From Reticulitermes lucifugus (lineage: Eukaryota; Arthropoda; Insecta; Blattodea; Rhinotermitidae): a stretch of 64,000 nucleotides of DNA. The stretch is from contig JAKCWW010000631.1 of the NCBI GenBank assembly GCA_026260175.1, forward strand, positions 35,830-99,829. The letters run 5' to 3'. Positions 24,201-39,200 of the stretch are shown here, one piece after another (position 1 is the stretch's first letter; each line of letters opens with the position of its first letter). The position numbers and the translations under genes were made by a program. The notes beneath the pieces were generated by a model. The model was not told the origin of the DNA, did no database searches, and saw only the letters and a list, made by a program, of their open reading frames with translations.

Positions 24201-27200
24201 TCTAATTCCTTCTCAACTATATCACCGAAAGGCTCTCCTGTTATAAGCGGTTCTCTAGCATATTCTTGTGTACCACTTTGTATTTCAGGCATCACAGTCT
24301 CAGTCAAGGATTTGGTATCGTCCACGGTAAACCCAGACGATTCTACAGATGTTCGTTGACTACATTCGTCAATCAGTACCTCCTTATGCAATTCGTCTGT
24401 CTTAATTACACATGAGGAACCCACATACTCAACCTTCTCTGTCTCAGCTATCACTTCGGACTCAATGTGATGGGTTATTTCTTCTCCGGCAACGGCGTCC
24501 GTGAACACAACATTCCTGACATCTTCAGCTCTTTCCGATTCGTTCACGTGACACAGCTGCTCCTTCAGTAAACACGCGCGACTTTCATCAGCCTCAACGT
24601 TTCTAAATGTAGTTTTAATTAACCTTTGTTCTTGTGTACCTTGTTCCATAACTTCTTCTGAAACCCTCACAACGTCTTCAACTACCGCGCAATGTGCTTC
24701 ACTTTCACTATCAAAAGCATGAAATTCCTTTCCCTCTTTTTCTCTAAAAACTGATATTTCAGGGACACCTATTTGTCCTACAGATTGCTCAAAAAACTCC
24801 ACCCCTTTCCCCAATTTGACTGGATGCTTCAGTGCGTGATGTTCTGCAAAATAATTTTCGGTATCTAATTCACCTCTCATGTCGTTTTGGAATAACGTGT
24901 CTTTTTGCACTGACGTTACAGCAGTTAAAATGCGATTAGCCAAATCTTTATCAGGTGATGCGACCCCCTCGACATGCAATTTTCGAACACCCAACCCATC
25001 AGATGCATCAGTTTCCACTTCAAAATCATTATTCACAAAATCAGTGATTTCTGTCTTCAAAACATGTTCTTTGTCCAAACCAACCTTCTCGCCTTTATAT
25101 ATTGTTATTTCGGAGTCGTGATCATATGCTTTGATACTTATGTCACCTACGGATTCTTCTTCAACGCTCATTTGAATAGCCTCCTTCGCCTTAACAGAAA
25201 CGTCTTGCACTATTGATTCTGGAAGCGAAAAGACGTCTTCAGGCTTCGTCACAAATACCGGTTCGTGCTCCAATTCGTGCTCTATTTCCTGTACATCCCT
25301 TTCATGTTTGATGGATCCACCGATAACTCCAGTAATCTTTGCACAAATATCAACATTGACGATCTCAACGGAAACATCCAGCTGTTCGTCAGTAACAGAA
25401 TTTTTCGAACCCAACTCAACGCTTTCCTCCGCCGCAGGTGATACAGCGTGAGCTGTTTTTCCAGTTTCGGTTATACGGCAATCGATTACATGCATTTTCG
25501 GAAATTGCTCTTCGACCTGCAATTGAACGTGAAGGCCAGAGTCTTTCTCTGAAAGTACAGTTATAGTTGCCTTTTCTGCATCTGCTCCAATATCACATTC
25601 CCTTTCTTTTACTGTCTTTTCATAGATGTCTTCGTTGACACACTTCCTGGCTGCCGTTGCAACAGACTCCTCTCCTACTTTAGTCTCTCCCACATCGCTC
25701 AACTCTTCGATCGTTTCGGTTACAGGTCGCGTCTTCGTAATTGCATCTTCCTTTTGAGATCCTACTTCATAGGTTATTTCGTCCTTTGGAACAATGCCAG
25801 TGGATACAAGCTTACCTTCAATGGAATCTCGATCTGCTGCATCTGATTGAATATTACGCTCATCAAGTAGAGGCGGGTGCCCTTCATACACTTCGATTAC
25901 TCCGGTAGTATTTTTAATTAACTTATTTTTTTCTATGTCTCCTTCCCTTACCACTCTCTCAACTGTTATAAGAAGCTTCTCTTCCTTAAAGTTCTCGTAT
26001 TCTACAATTACTTCACCAGTCACATGCGCTTCCTCTCCCACACCAATTGAACAATCCTTTACCGAAAAGTCCTCTGTTGCCTTTATACTAGGCTCTTGTT
26101 CTTCCACGACAGAGTGTTTGTCAACATAATATTCTGGAACTGAAACTAATTCTTCTTCATCCTTCATACACAGAGATTCACTTTCAGTTCTCTCAACTGC
26201 TTCAATTTGCATTGCTTCGCATAATTCAACATCTGCAACGGCAAGGCCTTTGTCAAATAAACCTTCCGTATGTACTGTAACAAAGACATTTTTAAATTCC
26301 GGTTCCCCTTGAAATGGCAAATTTTCACAAGGTTTAAATTTATGTTCTACAACGTCATTTCTAGATTCTTTCAAAGCCGATTTGATTACATCGCCCATAA
26401 ACACTTCCCCCTCAGACGCCCCCATTCCAAATTCGTGTTCTTGTAATAAGCCAAGTGTTGCTACTTGAGACACCAATTCTGTGGCAGCAATTTCTCCTGT
26501 TGCTTCTACTTCCGTGTCTGATTCCATGGTGAAATGACACACCTGAGCTACGTTCGTGAATCGTTTGTCCGCGTTTTCTGTGACTTCTTGCTCAGGTAAA
26601 TTCTGGTTCCGATCTTCAATACACTTATCGACAAGCTCAACCATCTCGATTTCCTTCAGCAAACTATCTTCTGTCCCTAAACTTTTCTTTTCGACTTCCA
26701 TTAACGAATACGAGTCGAAATCTTTATCTAGCATTTTAAGTTCCTCTTCCTCAACAGAACCGACTCGCGAAACCGAACTCTGAACACGCTTATTTTCCTG
26801 TCGAAAAACGTCCTCTTCCACGACCACTTCCTTCGCCTGAGCATACATGGAACGATCCTCGTCTACTTGGTCTTTGGTAACAAGTCCTATGACTTGTGAC
26901 TGCGCGACTGTGAGTCCACTGTCAAGTGAAATGTATTTTGATACGTTTTCATCTGTTTCTTTACACGGCAGTTTTCCGTCCTGCGTAAGATCTGATTCAC
27001 CACCATCGTCCGCTACGTTAATTACGTCTTCACAACCATCAAGGGCAAGTGTCTCGGATGCTCCTTCACATGCTTCGCATTTATCAGTTTCCACATCCTT
27101 AATCTCTTTGTTTTCAGGCAATTTTACCATCGGGTACATACTATACACTGTGTCTAACTCCTTAGCTGGCTCTTCAATATCATTTCTGTCGGACACCGTG

Positions 27201-30200
27201 GTAACTTTCTTCACCTGAATATCTTCTCCCAAAGTAAGTGATTTCGTAACATCATCCACAGTATCTGCTACACGGAGAGGCAAATCCGCAGAAACGAAGT
27301 CAACAACTAACTCCGTACTTTCAATTTCAGTGGTGTCACAAGCTTTACTAATCTCTACGTTCTTCTCCAATTTCATCCTTTCTACACAACGTAATTTACA
27401 ATTTTCAAGCACGATAGGCACGTCAACAATTCCAGAGTCTTCAGCAGCCTTGTCATTAATTTTCGTAATGTCAGGCTCAATCAGTTTTGCACGGAAGTCA
27501 TGAGCGTGTTTCAAATTAATTTCACTTGGGAAATCTGCCCCTAACGACAGTTCCGTAGCAGAGTATTCCACGCCTGCTGCTAATTCAGGGTCAATTTTCA
27601 GAAAATCTGGGGGCAGAATTTCTTCATTTTCAAACCTTTGAGACAGTACAGAAACTTCGTCTGAAACTTCAGTCACTGTTTCATGACTACGATTTCCATG
27701 GGCCTCCATCACATGGGTTGTACGGGTTTGATTTTGCCCACCTTCTCCTTCGATAGTTTCGCTTTCAACTGTCTCGCACATATCTTCCTTCGCAGTGGTG
27801 CCAGTCATCCTATTTTTTCGGCCAATCTTAAATTTTCCGGGTGGTAATCGCATTTCATTTTGCTGTCCTTCTGAATCTTCTTTTTGGAATAACATTTCAG
27901 CCTCTATGTTGCGAATCGTCAGTACGTCTCCTACGCAAGTACTATCGCCTTCTATAATTACATCACCTTCATTCATAGCATTATCTACTGCAAGAGACTC
28001 TTCATTCGTACATTCATCTCTGCAAACCAACTTAACATTCTTATATTCATCTGCAGTTTCTTCCTTCATTGTAATCTGCATTGACCGGACTACGGTATGT
28101 AACACCTCAACTAATGGAATTTCAGAAGCACATGCATCAGATTCGTGTTCAAAAGTCTTGCTGACCGTGTCTGCCGAAAATACGACCGTTTTCTCAAGTG
28201 ACACCCCTTCCATTGCATCTTCGTCAGCTCTAGTTACCACGTTCAGCGGAACATATTCTTCCGGCGCAAATGTTTTTGCAATGTTAGCAGTAAACAAGTG
28301 AATTTCTGTTTCAGATGATTTTTCCTTTGCAGAGTGATCAGCGTATTCAGCTCCATGTTCAGTGGATTCCGACATACTGTCACTTACGTCACTGTTCCGC
28401 CCGACAACGCTTTGTGCCATTGAGCTTCCTATCCGTGCTTCAAGATCTACATTTTTATGTTTCTTTACATCATGTTCATCCTGGAAGGACAAAATCTCAC
28501 GTTTATCTACATATTCTCTACTTCTAGATTCCGTTAATTTCATATGGATGTCGAGAAACTCTGCATCGAGCAATTTCTCCTCCTCGCTTATGTCACGTCC
28601 CGCCCATTTTTTCTTTATTTCTGCAGCTACCAGTTCAGTACCCTCCTCTGCAGTACTTTTTTCTACAGACTGAAGGGTCTTTGTACACGATCTGAGAATT
28701 TCCTCCTTGGGAGTCATCCCGCTTACATATGGCATTTCAGCTCCCCTTTCTTCAACTACTACTTTCTCATCCATATTGGTAGTTGGTTTAATTAACCGAT
28801 ATTCATCAGTAATTTCCTCTTTATTCCAAGCTTCTACATCGTGGATTTCAATTTTATCACTCATATCCGCCTGAATAGAATGTACCCTACATTCCATTTC
28901 ACTTGTCTCCGAAGCCGATTCAGTGTAGGTTGGATCTGTAACAAGTCCATGCATAATGATAGTCTCGTGTTCGCTAATCATACTCTCTTCTGGCTCATCG
29001 CTTACGAAAGACTTTGCACTGCCTGTGAGTGAAGTCTCTTTTGGTTTGTCGTCCGTCATATCCCTCATCAAGGATAATTGGAAAACGTCACTCTTTTCTT
29101 CCTCACCATACCTTATTTCAGCCTGATCTACATTTTCCATGTCAATAACGAATTTCCCAGGCTCAATCACAGAACCCAGTCCCGTATCATGTGCAGAAAC
29201 AACCCGTTCCGCTCTAATTCCGGTTGTTTCGTATGGTTCGTCACATGTTTCTTTGTATTCAAGAACAACACGTTCTTCAACCGAGATACCGGAACGATCT
29301 CCAAAAATTGCTTCGTCTATTATCACTTCAAAAGGATCGTCTGCCACTGGTTTCTTCTTAGTTTCATACACGTCACTTTTCTTTATTTCACGTTCTACTT
29401 CCTCTGCCGGGGCTATGATTACAGTTGACATCTCTGTCGTTAAGACTTGTCTTTCATTCAGTGTGATGAGTAAGTTGACAGTATCCTCAGTCTCCAGAAA
29501 ACCACGTTCCGCCGAACACGGTTCCTTAAAATCAGTGCCAAGTGCTGTAAACCCCTTTAATTGTGGTACTATATTGTAAGATTCACTATCGATAGTGGGA
29601 GTTTGAAGCTCCCCGGAAAACTGCCTCACTTCAAATGAAACGTGCCCGTCCGCGTCTTCAGACATCAACTCATCTTTGAATTCATCGACCGTCTCATTCA
29701 TAGGATTCGACAGCCTGTGGTTGTCCATCACATCTGCAACAATTCTTTTGTTTTGAACTGTCTGCCTTAGATCTTGTTCTTCAGCGGGGTCAGTGGTCGC
29801 AACTATCCGTTTCAGCTCAAAATAATCTGTGTCTACATGTACCACACTTCTGCGTAAAAAATAAGGGTCCAATTTATCAATTTCTACTTCCGCACTCGTT
29901 GACTGGATTCCGTCTAATTCCTGTGTCAGGAGATCCTTCACTACTACATTTTCTGGCAAAATTCCTACCTCATGTTTATTGTCATCATCGATGACAAGAT
30001 TAGTAAGGATCTGTTCTTCATCTTCCTTCATGGAATGCTCTTCACTAGCCAGTATACCAGATGTATTTTCCAATTTCAAATCCGGCTTCATCATACAGAA
30101 CTCACTAACTTCGGTTACACCATACAGCAAATCGCCTGCCTGACACGGGGAAAGGGAACCATCGATTCGTGTTTCAACACTTTGCGATCCAGCCTGTAAT

Positions 30201-33200
30201 ACATATAAGTTATTTTTCAATACGTCTTCCTCAAACTCTTTCAGTGGGGCTGTGTCTGCTGCCTCTTTATTAGGATCTTTTTCTTCGACAGGCTGTGTCA
30301 AAACAAACTCAGCCGCGCGTGATTTAATACCCACTTCACCATCTTGTGATGGAGATAGAGGAATTTCTTTCCTTGCATCGACACTATCGACTAGGACAAA
30401 TTTTCTCCTTCCGGGTTTCAAGCTAACAGGTGATGTTTTACTTATATCTGGTAGTTCTGTTACACACATTCTCACAGGTAAGTCGATAACTTTCGTTTTC
30501 TCCACTATCACTTTATCACCCATAATTGCAGTCGTAACATCAGTAAGAATACCCGTAGCCTCACACATGGAATCGGATTCAAATTCTACAGGCGATTCAA
30601 CTACTGATTCCCTTTCGACGGTTCCACAAATATCAGAAACATATGCACCTTCGTCTGTGTGCCATCCTGCGACGCATTCATCAAGTGGAACTTCCTTCCT
30701 ATCTTCAGAAAATACATCTCTACCTCCTGTTTCACAAGTTTCGTCTTCCGAAACAATTGCAACAGTTTTTCCGTCTTTAAACTTAGCTTCTTCCACAGTG
30801 CGTTTCATACTCTTTGACTTAGAAATGACCCTCTCTCTATCTGATGAAATAGCTTTGCTTTCAGTGCCAACAGTTCCTACGTTATTTGAAACTAAGGTCT
30901 GGGTTGCCTCTTCTGTTTCTTTGTCTGTTTCTGATTCTTCTTTCGGCAAATCAAGAACGGTTTCTGCCACAGTTATGGACGAAGCTACCATTGCATTTAC
31001 TGATTCTTCAACTACCACACAGTCCTTCATCTGTTCAGCATGATCTTCGAGTATAGTCCCCGCAACCCAATCCTCCATACCCGTATGGTATTTTGTGTCT
31101 CCTGACAATTCAGCTACACCTTCACTCCCAGTCACACGCGCTATTACGCTCTCTTGAGTACCAATCACTTCTTTTCCTTTTGCACGAAATTCCCCCTCTG
31201 CTTGACCTATTTCACTGCTTGAAGGATCGAGTACACCGCCTTCCTCCTTCGGCATTTTGTCCATCAATTCTACCAGAATTCCATTAACTTGTTCTATCAC
31301 ACAATCTTTCGCCATGCCTTTATCTACTAATTCCCCTGCCTTTCCTTCCACGGATACCGCTTCCACACCACCACTTTCTAAGGCGCCTTCTCTGACATCC
31401 TCTTCTGCCATAACAAACTGCTTGGTCATTGCAACAATACTCAGGTCACCACTTGAGGTAGGTTCAGAAGTGAATGGGTGTATTTTGGTTTGCTGTTTCT
31501 TAGAGGTCGTTTCGAATACAGGTACACCCCCTTTCTCAATTGTAATGTCTTTTCGAAATCCTAGATCGCATCCTTGAGGGGGAGATTCGTCGATTTCCAA
31601 AGAGAACTTCCCAACAAATTCTTCGTCAACAGAATCAATTTCCAGTTCGCATTTATTTGGCGAAGATACAGGTATTTCAATCTCAGTAACAAACCCTGCC
31701 TTCCTATCAATCTCCTCTCCGACTGTAACTAATAATAATGCCTCTGCGTCACAGTGAGGTTTTGAACTGACTGCGCATGCATATTTTTCCTCTGCAGGTT
31801 CTGTAAGTGCTTTCTCAACTGTCATTTCAATATCGCAGTCAATTACTGCAACATCCTTTTCTACCGCAAATACTTCAGTGACCTCCTTAGGCTCCGTCAC
31901 AGAAAGCGTTTCCTCTACCACAACTAGACCTACTTGAAATCCTTCCGATTGACGTTCAGGGACTTCAGAGATTTCTATCATATTCAACTTGCATCTCGTC
32001 CCCACACTACCTTCAGCCGAAACATCCTTATCTTCCTTCACAACAATATTATCATCCGGATCAAAATGTGTTTCCTCCACTGATGAACATTTACGAACCC
32101 CTTCTTCACCACCTCTACCTTGGATTTCAGCTTCTGTAGTCAGAGGGTCCATTAATTTCGTTTCACTAACTTTCTCATCACTCTCCTCAAAATGTAATTC
32201 CTTCCGTTCCAGTAAGAGTGTACGTTTTTCAACCGCAAGCACGGTAATGTCAACGTCTTCTATAACGGGATGATCTTTGCCAGTCAAAGTGTCAAAAGTG
32301 TCTTCTAAGGGAACCATGATTGTTTCTACGGAGAATTTATCCTCCGCTATATCAACGGCACATTGGCCTGAGGTACCATCCACAAAGCTTATTCCATTCA
32401 TCTCCTCTGTTTCCCCTGAGACGTCGTTGCTGGATTTCGCAACAGACATATTTCTTCCTTCGTCAAAAACAATAGAGTCTTGTTCACATTCAGCTGTCTC
32501 ATTCTCCTCAGAAAAATTGTCTGCATTCATCTCTTTCACTTCTTCAATATCACGACAGGCTACTTGTGCCGTTGGTTCCATTAGTATTTCCTTAGGCAGT
32601 TTCCCTTCATCAACATGAAATTCACTAGTCTCTAAAGCGCACGAGCGTTCTTGCTGCGAGAATAGTCCCTTGATAACTTCTGTTGCTGGCTCTTCTTTTT
32701 GTTCAATTTTGTCTATCGGCAGATCTACGATTACGTCCTTATCAAGTCCTGTCAGTTCTATAGCTCCACCTTCTGTTTCGCCAAATTTTACAATCACATC
32801 AGGGCCGCCCCTCGTTTCTGTTACTTGAGATTTCACAAGAGCGCCAAGGTCTTCACACATTGTCATTACAACTTCGTCTGTTATTTCGCTCAGTTCCGCC
32901 TTACCTATCCCATCTTCCATAATAATTTCCTGCTGATCGTCCAAACATTCTGTTTCACCTACTAGATCCTCCTCAATTTTCTTTAGCATTCCCGGTTGGC
33001 CTTGTTCTTGCAACTCTTTTCTTCCGACCACATCTCCTGGCACAAATTCATTCTGCCTCTTAATCGTACCAATTTCTTTAATTTCCTTATCACTCATTAT
33101 AGGAAAATCTTTCTCCATGTTTTCATGGCTCAAAACAAAAATCTCAGCAAATGCGCCTTCCTCTAAACCCTCTTTCTCCACAACCTCCACTGAATTGGAA

Positions 33201-36200
33201 ACAGTATGCAGGTATTGATCTGTAGGGCATTTCGGGATAAACGAAAGTACATCTGGAATGTGTTTCGTTTCTCCCAAACACCTCATACCTTTCAATTCAC
33301 CTTCCTGAACTATAATTTCCTTTCCTACATCTTCATCAGCTGCGTTTTCATGAGATGCATCATCTTTTGAGATAGGGGAAGTTTGAGGAAACCCGTCGAT
33401 ATACTTTTCAACTTCCTCTTGCAATTTGTTACATGTAGAGTCCTGCACTCCTTTAACAAATTCGCCTTTCTCTTCAGACACCTGGGTACCTCCAAATGTT
33501 ACAACTCCAAAGGTTTCGATGTCTGGAGTGGATGTTTTTCTCATTACGGCCACAATTTCTTCGTCCGTGGAATGTGTTTCTGTCTTCCTCACTTTTCTTT
33601 CGTTAATCATATCCTTCTCCGTTACCTCTTCTACTGCACTTAATTTTGTATTCTCTTTACGATCCGTCTTGGAAGAGTATTCATACTCCAAATTTACTAC
33701 AACTTCCCCCGCACGTTCCGATATATCAAGCGCTTCTTGACTTGTCTCTATCAACGTCTTTAGTTTTTGATCTGAAACTTCAATCTTGTCATCACTAAAT
33801 TCTTTCTTAGATTCGAGTTCAAGTAGATCCATTCCACCAGCCAAGTTTTCAGTACACACTTCAGAAGCTTCTACATTAGGTTTAGTATCTGGATTACACT
33901 CTACTGTCATATGTTCCAGCACGTCTAGTGTATTGTCACTTCCGTCCATATTCAATTCCACATCTACACCCGTCCCATCAACCAGACTATGAAGGCCTTC
34001 ACCACCAAGTATTCCCTCGGGAGCTCCTCGCGATTGCATTTCTATTTCAATTTCGTTTGCGTTTGACCTAGAATCAATATTTTCTACCTCAACAATCAAA
34101 TTTTCTACTGACACTAGTACCCTTACAGCGTCAATTAGTAACTTATCCTCGACAAAGACAACCGTTTCTTTTACTGTAGGCTTCTCGATAAGCAAACCTT
34201 CATTTATACAGACTGTATCACATTCAAGTTCATCGGCTTTTAAACTTTTTGCAGAAGAGTCAGTTAACAATACTTCACCTTTAGTATCACAGAGTTCCGA
34301 TTTCCCGGCCTTGACATACTTTTGTTCAAGCGACGTCATGGGTACTTCAAATGTCCCGATATTAATTGATCTCATTGCGTCTTCTAACATTTTGTCATGC
34401 TCTGGTGTTAGTTGCTCCTCGTCTTCAATGACCAAAACATGCTGGAGTCCATCATCAAACGATTCAACTTCCTGTTCATTCATACCTGTGTCTAAAGAAA
34501 ACGAGCTTCCATCGTCTAATTCCAGCAGATTCAATCTCGCATCGGCCATAGTTACTTCATCCCCAACCGATTGATTTTCGACAGGCAACCCTTCTTTAAC
34601 TGGCTGTATTTCCTTAGGAGCGTCATCGATCGAAACAACACATTTCTGCGGAATTTCGTCCATCACTGAATCAAATTCATTCACAACGAAAATAGCTGAG
34701 CGTACTGTGCTGTGTTCTTCATGGACAGCGAAATCCTCAAAGACACCTTCAGCTTCACTATCCTTTGGAGAAAATTTGGCCATTTTGGAACTAGCAAATT
34801 TGTCCTCGACAAAGACGTTCTCATCAGCGTGAAACCCCCTTATTTCATTTTCCAAGCCAGGGCGGAAATTCTCGTTAATTAGATGCGCATTACCACCCAC
34901 CGGAACAGCTGACAGTTCTGTCTCTAAGTGTACGGCACCGATATTCTCGTCCCTGATCTCTTCTTCCAATGCAGTTGTTTTCACGGCGTTAGTACAAACG
35001 TCTGTTGAATCTCCCAGTGTAATTAATGACTCTACCTCTGGAGCCTCAACAGTAGTGTCATGATCGATGGACTGGAGAACTGTTTTACTTACCTCTTTGT
35101 GTGATGCAAACACGCCATTTTCAACCGACACTTTCAACATTTCCGCAACATTATCTGACGCTATGCGTTCAGCACGTTCCGCGGGAGTATTCGCAATAGA
35201 CGTTTTGTCACGTGCACTAAATTCATCTTCTCTTGTTTGAAGATCCATTACATCGTGTTTAAAAAATGTCTCCTCGTGATGGATCTCGCATTTCTTACTC
35301 CCTTCTTCACTGGCATGCACATCCTCCAAATTTAGGCCTTTGCCATGTATTTCTCCAGCATTTTCGTCTTTTAGCTGTGGGACAGATTCTAGAATTCCAT
35401 CTATGTTCACAACAGAAAGTTTTACTTCTAGGACATCCTCTGCTTCTGCATTAATTACCTGCTCCTGCACTTCGTCGGTGGGTTCCTTGAACAGGCATTT
35501 TTCAGAGAATTCCCTTGCATGCATTTTTTCGGCACCACGATCCTGGTGTAACTCTTCCACATCGATGTCAGATATATATACTTTTTCTTTTACAGCGGCT
35601 GCTTCTTCGTCTACGGAAAGAACCTCACTATCAGCCTGAACTAGAATCGTTGGCAATTCAACTACTCCTCCTTCCTGAAATAAATGGACCGTAAGGTCAT
35701 TCACGTTACGTTCCAAACGAATATCTTCCGCTTCTCGTGCGCCTGGGAAATGCATCCATTCACTTAAGTCTCTGAATTCATCCGACGCACGTTCAGCAAC
35801 TTCTGCTTCCTGTTCTATAGGTTCTTCCAGACCTGCTCCAGCAATACCTTCAGTATGGACAACAGAAGGAACAAGGGTTCCTGATTTGAGAACCGCGTGC
35901 TCTTTTCCCAGCTTCAATAATTGTTTCTCTGCTCCTACATCGGTCAGTTTTTCGACTGTAGGAGTACGTTTAACAGGTTTAGCATCAAATGTTTGGAATT
36001 CGGGTTCATTTTCGTTATTAACGTTTTGAAAAATTTCGTTCCGAATACCTACTTTTGTAGCTACTGTTTTAGTGTCGACCTCAACTTCAGTGAAAAATAT
36101 ATTCCCCGCGACACCCGCTGCCTCACATAAAGGAGATATCATGACAGAGCTTTCTCGCTCCTTTGCGGTAATTTCCAAATGTTCAGCTGTATCAGTTCCT

Positions 36201-39200
36201 TCTTCTTTCACAACAATGTTCTTGGTCGCGTACAGCTCAGCAAATTCAACACTCTTCTTTTCCTCGACGTGTATGGCATTCGCTACGATTTCTGTTTCAT
36301 CGTTAGATGCGATTTCTTCGCATAAATCTTTCTCCACGACTGTGTCTGACAACATTACTTGCTCTTTCTTACTTGCTTCTTCTTTATTGAATTTATCAAC
36401 AAATTCATAGTCACCTTTATCCAAGTATTCATCCATCGAAACAAATCTTCCAAGATCATCATCGCTTTTTAAAAATTTGTCCTCATCCAAAATAATCTTC
36501 ATTCTATCTGATTTACTTTGACGCTCGCAGACTGTCTGTCCTACATCAACGGGTGCTTTCGATGTTGGTCCGAATGTTTCAAAGCCCGCGTCGACAACAA
36601 ATATACCGTTCACGAATAGATTATCGTGATCGGACATTTCTCTGACAATCTGTTGAGTTTGTTCACTAAACTGTACTTGTGTCTCGACAGAGGGCTCCTT
36701 AGGGGTCCCATCCATAACGAATTCTGGAATGCTTTCACTATCCTTTGATGGAGAAGTAATAATGTCCGAATATTCAACATATTCCGTTTTCCTGGATATG
36801 TCTTCCGCAACTGATCCATCACGTACGAGAGTAGGTATGCCGTTTGTTGAAGCTCGTGCCAGTTTGGTTGACGTAATATCTATTTCCAACTCAGGCGCTT
36901 TCGTATTCACAACAGAATAGAGTATACCTTCGGCGACAGGAAATTCTTGGTCTATGGTATATTCAACTTCGATTTTACCAATACCTTCTTGATCAGTTTC
37001 ACAATATGACTCCATGCCATCTTCAAAAGTCACCACATTCGGACCTTCAAGCCCTAAAATTTTCTCCAACTGTGGCAGAGCAACTACCTCCGATGTCAGC
37101 TTTTCACTTACAGACTCTTCCGTTCTGACAACATGGAGTTCCTGATCAGTAGACTTTTCCTTTCCAAAAATTACCCCACCTCGTGTAACGTCGTATATAT
37201 TCGACTCTTCATCCACATGGGACCGACTTCCTACAGCTTCTACTTCTTTGACCACGTGTTCGATGTCCGACGTGTTCACAGATGCTTTATATACATCATT
37301 TACTAATACATCATCATTGACAATATCTAAAGGAATTGCAGTATCCATTCTCAAAAACGTTGTTACCTTTGGACTAACCTCTACCTCAGGCCGTTCTGAC
37401 TGGTGTACGGAAGATTTGCGGGTTTTATGGCTAACATCTTTGAGAATTTCTAACATTGGATCATCAAACAACTCTTCGCTTACTGCTTCATCAACTGTTC
37501 CGTAAATTTCAATTTCAGACGGTTCCTCGATCATGGGTATCTGTTCCGGAGGAATTTCTTCATAATCAGGGGATGAAATCGGGATTTCGGTTACTAGTAA
37601 ACCGCGAAGTTTTCCGTCACCATTATCACCTTCAATTTCATTCTCCCCTACTTGAATGTCATGCTCATCATGAACCTCACTCCCGAGAGTTTGTTCAGAA
37701 TCCGACTTCACTTCATAAATATGTTGTGAAGTTCGTTTTTCAGGAGTTTCTACTCGGTAAACCAACATTTTATCTTCTGCCAATTCGTCCATCGCCTCGT
37801 GAATGTTACCAAGATTCGTCTCATCGCATCCTACATGCACACTTAGAGATTTAACACTTCCGAATATTTTCCTTTCAGTAATAGAGAGAGTGGACATCAG
37901 TTTCTCTACAGTCTCAAATTCCACCGCTTCCTTTAACTCACCCGCTCCCTGTTCGAGAGAAGTTCGGAGTGTTTCTTTAACTTCGAACTCTTTAGCGTTT
38001 CTTTCAATGTCTTCCTGTTCAAGATTTTCTCCCGTTTGCACTGGAGCATTTGACGAAATTGTCGTTTCTTCGACCTCAAGTAAGTTATAATGACCAAGAA
38101 ACTCACTTAGTGTTCCAGGTTCATCATCATCATATACTGGTGTCTTTCCCGAAACTAATGTATCATGAATCTCCTTGTCAACAACACAAAGCGAAATGTC
38201 CTTCGTTACAGTTTGCGGTTGCACCATTTCCGAGACTACCTCCCCGCCAACATCACATTCTAACACTCTATCGTCGAATAAGCCCAAAACAAAAGCAGGC
38301 GAAACCTTGAAGGGCTCATCCTTGTCCATGTGACGTAGGATCTTAATTGTATTTTCTGGAACAGTTTCCAATTCATCCTTAGTTTCTTGCGTTGGAGACA
38401 GACTAGTGTCAGCTAGAGGAGATTCTGCCTTTTCATCAACTAAGTCCCTGTGCTCCACATCTAATGGGCATTCTTTCTGTACTGCAGACGCAAATAATTT
38501 ATTTAAGTCCGTTTCACAACTTTCAGCTGTTTCTATCTGATAGGCGACCGTGCTTTCATCGACGGATGCTTCTGTTCCATCTTCAAAAATTACAATCCTG
38601 TCTTCGGTGTCAGCAAGCTTCCCATCTGCAGCTGATTTCACAGATAAGTCTTTCTCATCTTCCTTAAATTCTTGTATAATTTTCTGTGTGGGTATGTAAC
38701 CTTCAAAGCCACAAATTCCTTCCGCAAGCAGTTCGACCTCAAATGCATTCTGATCAAGGTAAATCGGATGTTCGATATCCGATTCTAATATGGGAACATT
38801 TATCTCTGAAGCTGATTCTTTACATTCGACCGTCTGTGCAGTAGATTCTAAAATATCGTCCATTGGTCTCATCTCACCTTGGACTATGCATACATCCGTT
38901 ATATCTTTAAGCTCTACGCCAGTCTTTAAGACATTTTGCGCTTCTTTTGCGTAAGACATCTCAATGAACGCCTCCTCCTCCTCCTCCTCCATTCGCTCAT
39001 CCCCAACAATTTTAAACGTTTCTTTTTTTGAACTAATGTCTGTTTTTATCTCGGTGCTTTCAGACCCTGCCCTTTCGGTTTCTGTTTCGTTTTCAGTGAC
39101 ATTTGGAGCCATTGAATGTGAATCGATTTCGATAACCGACATGTCGGGAAGCTTTTCTTTTATTTCCTGTTTCTCCAACATTACATCTGCCGCCAAATCT

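Noticed and set aside
30252-31043. Ser-rich plus-strand frames inside the giant exon, the longest 263 codons
   Set aside because: These are antisense shadows: Glu/Asp/Lys codons on minus read as Ser/Phe/Leu codons on plus.
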